NCBI RefSeq assembly: GCF_027595985.1
Contig: NC_073304.1
Span: forward strand, 216,303,500-216,367,499
Direction of reading: 5' to 3'
Source: Sorex araneus
Taxonomy: Eukaryota; Chordata; Mammalia; Eulipotyphla; Soricidae
Length of the DNA stretch: 64,000 nt
Below, piece by piece: positions 1 to 11,583 of this stretch (position 1 is the first letter of the stretch; every line of letters begins with the position of its first letter). The notes below the pieces were generated by a model, which saw nothing but the letters and a program-made list of their open reading frames with translations, ran no database searches and was not told the origin of the DNA. A program made the position numbers and the translations under genes.

Positions 1-1062
1 CACTCCACTCTCACACTCACACACCACGCTCTCACACTCATACACTCCACTCTCACACTCACACTCCACTCTCACACTCACACACCACGCTCTCACACTC
101 ATATACTCCACTCTCACACTCACACTCCACTCTCACACTCACACACTCCACTCACACACTCACACACTCCACTCTCACACTCACACACTCCACTCTCACA
201 CACTCTCACATATTTCTCACTTCTCTCTTACACACTGACTCACCCGTCACACAAACCCTCACACTGTTACACACACTGTCACACACTATCACACAGTCTC
301 ACACACTCTCACACTCTTGTGCAACCACAATGCCACATAGTGTCACTCTCACATAACACTCTTTGCATACACTATCAGACTCAAACTCTTGCACACACAG
401 TCACATAGTCTCACAGATACACACTGTCACAGTCTCACTGTCACAACACTTTTGTTCACACTCACTATCACAGTCTCAGACTCTTATATTCATAGTCACA
501 TAATCTCACGCATTCTCACGAATACACTCCCACACTCCCACAAGTGTCACATAGTCTGACACATTCTCACACACACGGTCAGTCTCACACATTGCGCACA
601 CATTGTTAGTCTCACACACTCACAGGCTTTGTCAGTCTTTCACACAGTCTCACACACTGTCACAGTCGCACTCACACACACTGTTAGTTTCTCACACACT
701 CACACACATACACACACATACAGTCTCACACATACACAGCCTCACAGTCTCTCACACTCTCATATACACACTGTCACAGTCTCACACACACAGTCACGGT
801 CTCACACACTCACACACACGGTCACTGTCTCTCACACACACACTGCCACTGTCTCACACACACTGTCACTGTCTCACACACTCACACACACTGTCACTAT
901 CTCACACTCTCGCTCACACACACTGTCACTGTCTCACACTCTCGCTCACACACACTGTCACTGTCTCACACTCTCGCTCACACACACTGTCACTATCTCA
1001 CACAGTCACTGTCTCACACTCTCACGCACACTGTCACTGTCTCACACTCTCACACCACCTGC
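1..1062. repeat. Degenerate CACACT/CACACTGTCACT simple-repeat tract
   Basis: The tract is built of imperfect CACACT, CTCACA and CACTGTCACTGTCT units. Positions 1-230 use a CACTCCACTCT-type unit and about 780-1050 use CACACACTGTCACTGTCTCA. Both strands stay open for long stretches because the unit lacks stops, giving His/Thr/Ser-rich frames that are not genes. The tract touches the window edge, so its full length is unknown. Confidence 0.93.
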
Positions 1063-2221
1063 CTCCTGTCTGCACAAACACCTCTAGCTCAAACCAGATG
1101 GAGTCTTCTCCGTGTACCTGGGCCTGGGTCTCCAGCTCACTCAGGGTTTGCAGGGCTGAGAAATCCCAACTCCTTCCCAGGTTTGGGGTGTCCAGACCAG
1201 GACACGTTGCTTCCAGGGGCCCGGCAAGATGAAGGGGTAAGGGCAGGGGCAAGCAGCCCTGCAGCGGGACAGCAGGGAGAGAGGGAGGGGGGGGCGCCTG
1301 TGCTCCTGCCCCTCTGCCTGTCCTCAGGCTGACGGGGCAGCGCTAGGAGCAGGAGGGACCGTCTGGCCCACAAGCCTTTGCGCATGTGCACTGCAAGCAC
1401 CACCCTCTCCCGGGCCGAGTCCCCACTCCCCTGTTCTAGCTGGCTCCGGAGATACTCTTCCCAACCTCCAGGTGAAGCGCCCATTCTCTCAGGGCAGAGG
1501 GGAGGGGCGAGCCTGGGGCTTCTTGTTCCACACAGTAAGGACACTGAAAGCCAGAGGGGGAACCTGCCCCAAGGTCACACGGCAGAGCCAGTCCTGCTTC
1601 TGCTCTCACCCTCTGCTTGGGAAGCCCCAAGTCCAGTGCAGGCATGAGGCAAGAGCTTGGTACCGGCAAACTCAGCCCCTCTGGGATCCTCCCTCCAGCT
1701 CTTCCTGCAGGAACTTTAGAGAGGACACACCTCTGGTCTGAAGACCCCTGTCCCCTCACCCAGGCATGGGTTGAGAAGTTAGCACAGGATTCCACGTGGG
1801 AAATTTCCTCTTTACTTTATTTCCTCCCTGCCCTTCCAGGTGGGCAATGAGCCCGCCCCTGGGACCCTTGACCTGGAGGATGAAATGGGCCCTGGCCACT
1901 CTGGCTCTCCTGGAGGGGAGAAGACAGGGGCTGGGGTCAGAGGCACAGTAGAGCCAGCCATGAGGCACAGCCCTTGAGGTCAGGCTGGGCTGGCCAAGGA
2001 AGGCAGTGCCGACGGCACCAGATTTTCTCTCCAGGGAGATGATGTCTGGGACCAGCAGCAGCCAGGGCCTCTCCCCTTTGGTATGTGTCTCTGGTAGAGA
2101 TGAGACACGGCCTAGGCCTGCTTGCCTGCGGGCGCACTTGCTTCCTTCCTCCTTTCTTCCTTCTTCTCTCCCTTTCCTCCTTCCCCCTCTCTTCTTCCCT
2201 TCCCGCCTCCCCTGTGCTGCT
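1063..2221. other. Non-repetitive, non-coding-looking sequence
   Basis: Moderately GC-rich unique DNA. Short frames exist on both strands but none has a domain, a good start context or plausible splice sites. A C/T-rich stretch lies at about 2141-2220, next to the SINE tail. Confidence 0.5.
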
Positions 2222-2411
2222 TTTTTAAAAAAATTTATTTATTTTTTGCTTTTTGGGTCACACCCGGTGATGCTCAGGGGTTACTTCTGCCTCATGCACT
2301 CAGGAATTACTCCTGGCAGTGCTCAGGGACCATATGGGATGCTGGGAATCGAACCCGGGTCGGCTGCGTGCAAGGCAAACGCCCTCCCCGCTGTGCTATC
2401 ACTCCAGCCCC
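2222..2411 (-). mobile_element. tRNA-derived SINE (shrew SOR-like), A-tailed branch
   Basis: Full-length minus-strand copy: T-rich start (the A tail), the 'gggtcacacc' body end, and head complement ending 'actccagcccc'. The B box is readable as the complement of GGTTCGATTCC. Confidence 0.93.
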
Positions 2412-2427
2412 CGCCTTCCCTGTGCTT

Positions 2428-2560
2428 TACCCAGTGGTGCTCAGGGCTGACCCAAGGCTTTGTGTTTAAGGGTCACTTCTGCAGGCCTCAGGGGACCATA
2501 TGTGGTCGAACCTAAACCAGGATCGACTGCAAGCAAGGGAAGCACCTTAACCCCTGCTCT
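2428..2560 (-). mobile_element. Decayed SINE, minus strand
   Basis: 'cccagtggtgctcaggg', 'caggggaccatatg' and a degraded head remain. It is older than the neighbouring copy at 2222-2411. Confidence 0.6.
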
Positions 2561-2916
2561 CTCTCTCTCTTGCTCTCTCCTCTCTTGCTCTCTCTCTACC
2601 CCCCGCCCCACCCCAGTCTTTCTTAGTGACCATCTCTCAGGTCCAAGTTCCAGCTCACACAGCCAGAGCCCAGGGCCCAGGCCAGCAGGCGGAGTTCCTC
2701 TGGGATCCCAGACCAAGCCCAAGCCCAACACCCAACCTCAAGGGGTTTCCACTGGTCATGCAGCCACAGGCAAATCTGGCAAATTCATACTCCACCTGGC
2801 TCTCTGTTTGGACCTTAAAAAAAATAACCGGCGGGGAGAGGGGGTGAGGCACTCCCAAACAGTGCTCAGGGGACCCAGGGGCCACTCCTGGTCACACTCA
2901 GCCAACCAAACTGGAC

Positions 2917-3086
2917 CTTTTCTTTTTTGCTCCTGGGCTACATCTCACGATGCTCAAGGATTATTCCTGGCTCCGCACTCAGGAATCACTTCTGGCGGTA
3001 CCCAGGGGACCATATGGGGTGCTGGGGATGGAAGCCGGGTCAGTGCAAGGCAAGCGCCCTACCCGCTGTACTATCGCTCTGGCCGG
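2917..3086 (-). mobile_element. SINE, minus strand, moderately diverged
   Basis: 'aggggaccatatgggg' core and 'cgctgtactatcgctctggcc' head complement are present; a few bases are missing around the B box. Confidence 0.85.
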
Positions 3087-3089
3087 GTC

Positions 3090-3222
3090 TCTCAGTGCTA
3101 GAACCTGGCAGTGCTGGGGGCCACCAGAGCCACATCCAGTGGTGCTCAGGGCACCTGCACAGCCAGAGATAGAACCTGGGGTCATGTTCAGGCAAAGCAC
3201 GCACTCCTGACCCCTGGACTCT
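3090..3222 (-). mobile_element. Decayed SINE, minus strand
   Basis: Only the 'ccagtggtgctcagggc' body and a rough head outline remain, abutting the copy at 2917-3086. Confidence 0.45.
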
Positions 3223-3289
3223 GCCTTGACGACCCCACCCAACTCCAGCACAGCAGGAAGGGAAGAGGCAGAAGAAGCGAGGGCGTGGG

Positions 3290-3470
3290 CTAGGGGAGCT
3301 GAAGGGCGGGTGGCACTCGTCCCTGTAGATGGCACGCTCCCCCTTCAGGCGGGCACTGATAACGTATGCAAAGTAGATGCAGATGGCCCCCAGCGAGACA
3401 CAGCAGTTGGGACAGCCTGGAGAAGATCCAGCCCACCCGGTTCCTTCCGCAGGTGAGGAAGAGGAAGGCG
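3290..3470 (-). other. Possible protein-coding exon or exon relic
   Basis: On the minus strand, 'cttctccag' (about 3418-3426) is an acceptable 3' splice acceptor. It is followed by an open, GC3-rich frame whose translation contains a hydrophobic stretch with AICIYFAYVISARLKGE, like a membrane helix followed by a basic cytosolic turn. A second frame just upstream reads VGAFLFLTCGRNRVGWIF, as if the original frame were broken. No good donor is visible and no start codon belongs to it. I do not recognise the protein. It could be a real internal exon of a minus-strand gene, a pseudogene remnant, or chance. Confidence 0.25.
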
Positions 3471-5939
3471 CCAACTCAAGGTCATTCACATGCCACCAAG
3501 GAGGAAGCAGACCGTCTCTTGGGGTCCTGGCGAAGAGTCAGAGGGGACAGAAGAGCCATGTGGGGTTCCAGAAGCCCTCCAGGACGGCGGGGGAGGCGGA
3601 CAGGGAATGGGGCCTAGGCGCTCCTCAGACCCCTCCCCGTATCTGTGGGGGATGTGGGGCAACCATGGGCCAGGGTGGCCTGGGTGTCTGGGTCAGTGGG
3701 TGGCCAGGGGGGGCGTGGAGGCAGCTGAGCTTTTATTCCCCAGCTGCCCGCTATGGGATGGGACACAGGGGCTTCCCCCGCACAGAGACATCCCCAAGTG
3801 CCACCCCTAAGTGCCCTTCCGCCAGGCTCTGTGGACTGCAGCCTGACAGACCATAATCGCCCCCCGGGCCCGCCCCTTCCCTGGGCACCCCCTTCCAGAC
3901 AGTCCTAGAAAGCAGGCCCAGAGCTGGAGAGAGGGCGGCAGGTGGGAGGGGCAGACCGGGAGCGGAGGGGGGGGAGGAGAGGTAGGTAGGGGAGAGCCCA
4001 GGGGCAGAAATCGGGGCTGTGGAGCCGTCGGTGGCCGGCCGCTGGCCCTGAAGGTCAAAGCGAGAGCTAGGTAAGGGGCCTCAGAGCCCAGTCGGGCAGG
4101 AGCTGGGGTCTGTGCCCCTGTCCCTCTGCCCATCCCCCCCCACGCTGCTGCCAGGAACTCAGCCCTGCCTGCTCTGCCTGCCTCCCCCCTCGGGCAGGCA
4201 AGCTTCCCAGCCAAATCCAAAGCCTTCAGCTCAGCTTTTCAGCGCAGGGATGAAAGAAGGGGAAGGCAAACCCGCTGACGGCCAGATTTTCATTATCTGC
4301 GCACGAACGGGCCCTCGGCAGCCAAGCAGGGGCTCTTCAAAGAGTGTCTGAGTGGCTCATTGAAGCCCGCACCTGCCAGGCCCCCCCAAAGCAGGCAGTG
4401 GAGGCTGGGGGGCACAACCTACCCCCTCTGGTCCGCGGGGCTGGAGACCAGCTCCCAGGCGGCCAGGAGCCTCCCGCTCAGCTTCCAGGCTCGGGAGGGC
4501 CGGCATCAGGCAGAGCCAGGCTCAAAGGCCAGGGCCAGGCCTGCTGCCCCCCACCCCCTGCCTCTGCTCCCAGGCCAGCCCTGCCCAGCCCTGGGCCTGG
4601 AAGGGAGGAACAGGAAGGAAGGAGCATCTTCTTGCCGGGTTCCAAAGAGATAAGCGCTTGGGATTCCTCGAAAGAGGAGCTTGATCACCAGCCCTAGAAC
4701 CTTCCCCCGTGTCGCACTGGGTCTCCCCCCCCACGCAGGCACTGTGCCCTCAAGGGCTCTCTACTCTCTGCCACACCCCTCCCACCGCAGCTGCCCCTCC
4801 ATTCCTGAGCCCCAGACCCACTCCTGGGGGCGGCGGGGGCGGGGACGGGGGAGACACCATCAATACTGGGTTCAACTCCTGCCCCACCCATCTCTCTCCT
4901 GCTCCCATCCCGGACAGGGGCCGGAGGCTAGGGCAGAGCTGGACCTGCCCCAGAGCCCAGCCCTCTCTCCCATTTCCGCCAGGGATGCCAAGGCTGGCCC
5001 TGGGCAGAGGCAGTGATGCCACCTGCCTCTGCACCCGCCTCCGCCCAGGTCTGACCACACAGTTGAGATCAATGGCCGCAGCCAGAGCGGGAATCAATGG
5101 TGCTAATTAAACCCTTTCCCAGGCTGGGTCCCTGGCCAGAGTGCGCATCTGAGGGCATCGCTAGCAAACCCCGAACCCTGCAGAACTCAGACCAGGAAGC
5201 CCCCAGCCCCACACCCCCATGGGGCAGAGACTGATGGGGTGAAAGCCTGGGGTGGGGCTCCTTCCTGGGTTCGCTGCTTCCGAGGAGCCCCCCAGGCTGC
5301 TCAGCACTACCTGCATCCTGAAGACCCCAGGATTCTTCCAGATTCTCCCCCCACAGGGAACCACTGGGGACCCCATGTCCATCCCAGCCCGAGGGTCGTC
5401 GGAAAGAAGCGACAGAGGGAGCAGGGGGCGGGCACCGCACAAAGACCCTCTTATCCCAAGGCAGGGTGGCAGGAAGCCAGGGCCAAGCCTTTGCATTGGC
5501 TGCCAACCTAGCAGGGTGCCAGGCAGTCTGGGTGGAGGGGACTCTTCTTATTCTCGGGACCCCCTCCCCTTACACCCCGAACCCGTGTTTCTGCACCAGA
5601 CAGCTCAGGCAGGGTATCTGCCCCTAACACTCAGGAGCCTCCCTTCCTGTGCCGTGGAGTCTGACCCTCGGCAGCAGCGGGCCCCCCCCCTACACCAGCC
5701 AGACCCGGCAATATCCCTCACTTAATGCCCCCCCCCCATTCATGCACAAACACTGCCAGGAACCGCCACCCTTGCAGGTGCCACACTGTGACAGTGACAG
5801 GAACCAAGGAATACAGCATCCAGTCTCTGATATCAGCAAAGAGGGGCGGGAAAGGGAGGGAGAGAAACTGAGGCAGGAAGGTAGAGCCACGCAGCTAGCT
5901 CAAGGTCACCGGGACCAAGATACCCAGAAGGGAAGATCT
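3471..5939. other. SINE-free unique GC-rich DNA with candidate conserved elements
   Basis: No convincing coding frame. Segments that look less GC-driven than their surroundings, and so might be conserved non-coding elements, are about 4235-4345, 4630-4690 and 5080-5125. The last has two ATCAATGG copies and a homeodomain-type TAATTA. Confidence 0.45.
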
Positions 5940-7355
5940 ACTCTCCCGCAACAGTGCTCCAAGCCGGGCCGGGAACCTTCAGCCCCGCGCGGCGCAGCCC
6001 TGGGACCCAGTCCAGTCTGCACCCCCGCCCCGTGTCCCCGCGCCGGTCCGCTCCCGCCGCCCCAAAAGCATCAGTAGCTGCACATCTCCTGAGCGGCTTC
6101 CCTCAAAGTTGGGGCTTCACGACCTCCTGGCTGCAGAGAACTGGGCGCGAGGAAAGGGAGGCCGGGCTCCCCAGCTTGCACAGACTCACCTGGCTCCCCT
6201 CGGGCCCCGGGCTCCCGCGGTCCGACCTCCTCCCGGGGCGATCGGGCGCGGCCCTCGGCGGTCCTCTCCCACCAGGCCAGGGCAAAACGCCGGAGGCACT
6301 GCCAGGGCTGCATGGGGAGGCGGGGGCGGGGGGCCTCGCGCTCGCAGCCGCACGCGTCCCGCGGGGCCCTGCCAGCCGAGCTGCGGAGGCACCCGGCCGG
6401 CCCCCTCTGCTTCCACCAGCATCCTGCTGCCCCCACCGACAGGACTCGGAGCCGGCCCGCGAGCTTCTGACGTAGCAGGGGGGTGCGTGGGAGGGGAGGG
6501 GGGGCCACGGCGCGTCCCCTCCCCAGCCCCGCCCTCTGCCCCGCGGCGGCGCGCGGTCCCCACCTCCTCCCTCACCCGAGATGCTCTTCCCAGCTGGGGG
6601 CGCCCTCCCCTGCCCTCTGGCCTCTGCAGGGGGGAGGGCTTCCGAGCAAACGGTCCCTCCCCCAGCCCCTCCTCCCCGCGGCCCCTCCCGCCGCCGCCGG
6701 CCGAGTGGGGAGCGGGTCCCCAGTTTCTGAACTGCTGCCTAGGCTGCGCGGTCTCCAGGGCTAGGGGCGCGAGGTGAAGCGCGAGGGGGGAGGGGCGGGC
6801 AACGCAGACTTGTATCCAGGCAACGCAGCCAACCCCAGATGCTCGTCCCCGGCCATCCCTGGGGGGGCCGGCGCAAAGGGCCTGCCACCGTCCAAGTGTC
6901 TGCACCCCATTCGGGGACCTGAGGGACTCACAGGCCCTGGCAGCACCCCGACTTCTCCATCCCCGTCCGCCTCCCCCTCCCCCTCTTCCTCCCCCACCTC
7001 GGAAGGACCACTCCCCTCCCCCACTCGGCTCACCAGCCGTCCCCGGTCCCTCGTCCCCCTACACCGCCCCCCCTCGCCATACACCCCATTTACAATTTAA
7101 CACCCCCACCCCCGCCAACGCGAGGCCCTCCCCGCCCGGTTTCCAGCCTCGTCTACCCCGGATCCCCCCCACCCCTCGGGTGCCAGCACTCCTGTCGCCT
7201 GGGTCCTTCTCTCCAGCCCAGCGCGCGGCGGTCCCCAGCCCCCCACACCACCTGCGCCCCGAGCATCCCTCGCCCCGCCGGCCGCCGCCTCCCCGGCCCG
7301 GCCGCCGCCCCCGCCCCCGGCCGAGGGGAAAACACACAAAGAAAACAGAAATACC

Positions 7356-7420
7356 TTCCACTTAAGCATGGAGGCACATTAGGGAGGAGAGAGACAGGGA
7401 CATGCCTTGGGACGGAGCGT
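7356..7420 (-). other. Candidate 3' end of a 5' (non-coding) exon with splice donor
   Basis: Inside the CpG island is an abruptly AT-richer segment. Read on the minus strand it ends in TGGAAG followed by GTATTT, an acceptable 5' splice site. The preceding frame stops at TAA/TAG codons shortly before the donor, so if this is an exon it is probably 5' UTR. No acceptor partner can be assigned by eye; the exon-like segment at 3290-3470 lies downstream in the same direction. Confidence 0.3.
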
Positions 7421-7611
7421 TCCCCATCGGGCGGGGGCGCGGGGGGCGGGGGCCCCGGCCGGCCGGCCTGGCGCTCGCCCTCTCGCCGCCTCGCGGGCTC
7501 CTCGCTCGGCCCCGGCCCCGGGGCGCGGTGCCAGGCGGGCGGGCCGGGGGCTCGGGCCCCGCCGGGGTGGACCAGCTGGGAGGGCGCCGGCGAGCGGGCG
7601 TGTGGGTGCGT

Positions 7612-7692
7612 GCGCGCGCGGGCGTGTCACCGAGTGTGCGAGAGCGAGTGTGAGTGTGTGTGTGCGTGTGAGCGCGCGCGCGTGCGGGCCGG
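7612..7692. repeat. Alternating purine-pyrimidine GT/GC tract in CpG island
   Basis: Runs of gtgcgtgcgcgcgcg and gtgtgtgtgtgcgtgtgagcgcgcgcgcgtgcg form a stretch of the type that can adopt Z-DNA under negative supercoiling. Confidence 0.7.
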
Positions 7693-8560
7693 CGCGGGTG
7701 TGTCACTGCGGGCGGGAGCGCGCGCGGCGCGGGCACGCGCGGGTGGCCGGAACGTACAAAGGGCCGCCGGGGTGGCGGGCGCGGGGGGCGGGAGGGGACG
7801 GGCTCGGCGGGGTCCCGCGGCGCGCGGCCGGGGCAGGGGCACGGGCGCGCACACGCTCCCCGCCCCGCGCCACCTGCTTCGCGCGCCGCGAGCAATCCAC
7901 GCCCCGGAGGGAGGCCGATGCCGAAGACGGGGGGCCGGCCTCCGGGGACCGGGCACAGCGGGACCGTGCGGGGGGAGACGGGGGTGGACCTCTCGGTCTC
8001 CAAGCCCCCGCGCGCGGGGGGATGGAGAAGCCTTCGGGGCAGGCGGGGGGCCCCGGCGGCGCGACTCGGGGGGCGACTGTTCTGCCAAGGTGACCTCGGA
8101 ACAGCACAGCCGCCCCAGGCGCCCCCGGCGGAGAGTCGGGCCCTCCTCTGCCTGGGTCCCCCGCCCGGGGCTCCTTAGACCCGGACCCAGCCCCCCGGCG
8201 CCCCCTGCTGGGCCGTGTCCTGGCGCCTGGTTCTGGCCGTGGCGCCTCCTGCAGGCACCTGCTGAAACTGCAGGGCCGCGTGCGGGGCGTGAAGGACCTC
8301 GGGACTCCTGTCCACAGGGACCCCGAGGGGGGCTCGCTCCGGCCACGGGCGCCGGCCCCCCGTGCTCCGCCTCGCCCTTTCGTAGGCCCACGCGCAGCTT
8401 GGCCCCTCTCCGCCCTACTGCCACCCCGTCCCTGCCGCATCTGGACCGACCTGTGGGCTGCTTCGGCTTCTGCGGCCGGGACCGGCCCTTCCACCCGTCC
8501 AGGCCGCTCCGTCCGTCCCTCTTTCCGCCTCGCGGTCCCGTCCCTTCTCTCCTAAGCTTC

Positions 8561-11221
8561 TCTTGCGGAGGAGACGGTGGGCCGAGGACTCGGCCGAAGG
8601 CTCGGCCCTGTTTATTTACTGCCGGCATTGTCAGGATGAGCTTAGAGGAGCAGGAGAGAGGTTAGGGACATCTCTCCAGAGGCCATCAGGGAGAGTGGCG
8701 GGCTGGCAGAGAAGCAGACCCCACCCCAAGTGGCCCAAATGTCAAACCGGTTTCCCCGCTTCCTGGTCTACCTAGTGGCAGCCTTAATCTGGGGTGTTCC
8801 TGCTTTCCTGCCCGCCCCTCGGCCTGCCCCTGAGCCAGCCACTTGCTGGGCTGGGGACAAGGTCTCAGATGCCCTTCGGAGATTAATCTCCAGTTGCAGA
8901 AACTTGGGCGGCAGAGCCAGGGCGAGAGAAGGAAGGGACCCTTCCCAGCTGCAGCCAAGGGCCAGGCGTCAGACACGCTGCCCGGGCACACGCGCCCAGC
9001 AGTCGGCACCCTGACTTCTACCCTCCGGGGCCAGCTGCCTCTCCCTCTGCCAACTGGACGGTGCCCATCTTTTGGCCTCAGAGCAAGCAGTGGGCGCAGG
9101 GCCAGCTCCTTGCTGGCTGCCTGCCCAGGATGGCATGGGAAGCAGCAGGCCCAGCGTAGGGAGGGGTTCGCCAGTATTGGGGTGACTTCCCTTCGCTTCA
9201 TAGACACTGGCCCCCCAAGCACTCTCAGGGCCCCCCAGGCTGCGGAGGCCTGCTGCTGCCCCTCCTTGCCCCTCCTTGCCAGCCCCCCAGGACTGCACCA
9301 TTCACCTCCGCATGAGACAAGGCCTTGTCTCTGCCCTCACTGTGCCACCTAAGGGGAAAGGTATCCTGGGTGCTGTGTTTCTCCCACACACACACTTTCC
9401 AACACAGCCCTCTCCACGCCCCCAGGAAAGCAGCTTCTGCCCACCCCGGTTGAGAGAGTGACGCAAGGCTCAGAGGATTTAGCTACCTGCCCAACGGAAG
9501 AGAGCAGAGCTGAAATCAGACCCGGACCTGCCCCAGGGCTCCCAGCCTTCCCGCCTCCCCACCACCGACTGCCCAGGGGCGGCTGCAGCCCTGTGCTCCC
9601 GAGGCTGCTTCACACCGTTGCCATGAACTTCAGGAAACTGGGCATGAAGCCCTGGAGGTGATTGGAAGGAGGCTCATGCCATCGCATGGAGAGTTTCCCG
9701 CTCTTAGCGGGATGCCAAGACGCTCAGGGATGGGTGGGGGAGAGGGCGGATGAACCAGCCTCAGAATGTGGGACCATGAGGGGTGTCAGCAGCCTCCCTT
9801 CTCGCCCCCCCCCCGCAACGACCACCTGCAGGGAGAGCCTGGCCCCCATGGGGAATCAGATGCGGGTCATTTTCAGGGGGTTGGCACCATATCTGGCAGG
9901 GTCTCTGCAGCCTGTTCCTTGGGGATCGATTGCCCCCGTGCTCCTGTAGGGCTTGTAGGGAGACCCTGTGGTGGTGCAAACAGAACAGGTGTCCCAGCTC
10001 TCTGAGATCTCGCAGACGCCAGGACATTCCAATTGTCAAGTCACCTTCCTGGCTGGGTGCTTCCTGGCTGGCCAGGAAAGAGTCCAGGCACTGACCCCAC
10101 TGGATGGCAAAAGCAGAGGCTGGAAACTGACCTGCCCCCACCCCCCATCGGGCAAGGGGAACCCAGCTCCTTCCCCACATGAGGCTCCTGTAACTCCTGT
10201 AAACTGGCACGGTGCCTGGCGCAACCAACATGCCAGCTGCCTCCACCTGAGATGCCTCAGGCCGCCCAGCCCCCCTCTCATGCCTCCACAGGTGACTTCC
10301 GGCCCCCCTTCGCTCCCAGGCGTGTTGGAGGGACTGAAGCAGCAGAGCCTGACACGTGCCCCCTTTCCCTCTGCTCCCTCCTGGGAGCCTGCTGGGGAGG
10401 TGGGGGCAGATGTGAGTCCCCTCTTAGGAGCAGGGCCCGGGCAGGATGGCAGAGAGGGGCACCTTGGGGAAATTATGTGGGGACATCCTGAAGTGCTCGC
10501 TATGACACATTGGAACCCCCACACCCCAGATCCCTGTGGGAGGTATGGGGGAGACCCCAGAGTATCTCATGTTGGGGTCTCCCTGGGATCACCCCAAATG
10601 CTCCAGGTGGTGGGCAGGCAGTGCAGGGCCCTATTCTGGGGAGCGGGACCAGAGCTGGGGGGTGTGTGTGACTTGGGGAGATGGTCCTGTGGCCCCCTCC
10701 CCGCCAGCACCCTCTGGCCAATCTCCAAGGGTTGCTAAAGGTGTCCGGTGGCTTCTTCCTCCCCCCACAGCCCCCCACTCTTGGGCAGAGGCCCCTCCCT
10801 CCATGTTATTGTAATGAGGCTGAGGAGACTCAATTATTGATGCCTCATTAGCACATCAAACCCACTTTCCCAAGAAAGAGAAGGGAATGTGAAGGGGGCT
10901 CTCTGGGGTCCCTCCTTCCCTCCCAGGAAACTCATCTAGGTACTTCCAGCAGAGAAGGAGCCTGCTAGAGGGAACCTCCCTTTCCCCAATGCGGACAGCA
11001 GGCTCCTACCTCTTCCATCAGACTAGGCTTCCCTTTTTAGGGCAGGGCCAGGGTTCTTTGAGGGTTGGAGCTTTGGGGGCACACCCAGCTGTGCTGGGAG
11101 CTGTCACCCCCTCCGTGCCAGGATGTCAGTTCCAGCAGGGCTGGGGTGAGGGAAGGGATGGGAAGGGCACCTCACCCAGGGCTCCCGGACGACCTCCAGC
11201 CCTGCAAAGTCTTTCTGTTTA
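8561..11221. other. Unique non-coding DNA flanking CpG island 1
   Basis: No SINE and no convincing exon is visible. It contains the homeodomain-motif inverted repeat listed separately. Confidence 0.5.
10804..10880. promoter_or_regulatory. Candidate conserved regulatory element with homeodomain-type inverted repeat
   Basis: TAATGAGGC (10812-10820) and GCCTCATTA (10842-10850) form a perfect 9-bp inverted repeat separated by 21 bp. The spacer contains CAATTATTGAT. TAAT cores are homeodomain binding cores. The AT-rich block stands out from GC-rich flanks, which suggests selection, but conservation cannot be tested here. Confidence 0.4.
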
Positions 11222-11372
11222 TTTGGGTGTTGGTTTGGGGCCACATCTACGGGTGCTTAGGGGCTGCTCCTGGCTCTGTGCTACAGGGCTGGGGGCTTGG
11301 TGGGGAGGGGCGTCTCCTGGCTGTGCTCAGGGGATCGAGCAGTGCCAGGTGCCAGCATCTAGGCACTAGTCC
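11222..11372 (-). mobile_element. Decayed SINE, minus strand
   Basis: 'ttggggccacatctacggg' and 'ctcctggctctgtgct' identify the body; the head is badly eroded. Confidence 0.55.
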
Positions 11373-11406
11373 CAGAGGGTAGAGCCAGGCCCTGGGGCAA
11401 AGGTTC

Positions 11407-11583
11407 CTTTTTTTTTTTTTCTTTTTGGGTCACATGGGCAATGCACAGGAGCTACTCCTGGCTCATGCACTCAGGAATCACCCCTGGCAGTGCTCGGGGG
11501 ACCATATGGGATGCTGGGAATTGAACCCGGGTCGGCCACGTGCAAGGAAACACCCTACTCGCTGTGCTATTACTCCAGTCCCT
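11407..11583 (-). mobile_element. SINE, minus strand
   Basis: T-run, 'gggtcaca', 'ggggaccatatgggatgctggg' and a B-box complement are present. Confidence 0.93.

Larger units (their letters stand above)
5940..8560. promoter_or_regulatory. CpG island 1
   Basis: CpG is abundant over about 2.6 kb, unlike the CpG-poor flanks, with many GC boxes (gggcgg) and no SINE. CpG islands of this size usually mark promoters of housekeeping or developmental genes. Direction is not certain. A minus-strand splice donor at 7353-7354 suggests a transcript running toward lower coordinates. Long frames on both strands inside the island are GC-rich shadow frames without domain signal. Confidence 0.85.

Noticed and set aside
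603..1232. 209-codon and 152-codon frames rich in His/Ser/Thr
   Set aside because: They are translations of the CACACT simple repeat, open only because the repeat unit has no stop codon.
7362..8665. Frames of 200-350 codons in CpG island 1 on both strands
   Set aside because: Arg/Pro/Gly/Ala composition driven by GC content, overlapping in up to four frames, with no domain or homology signal.
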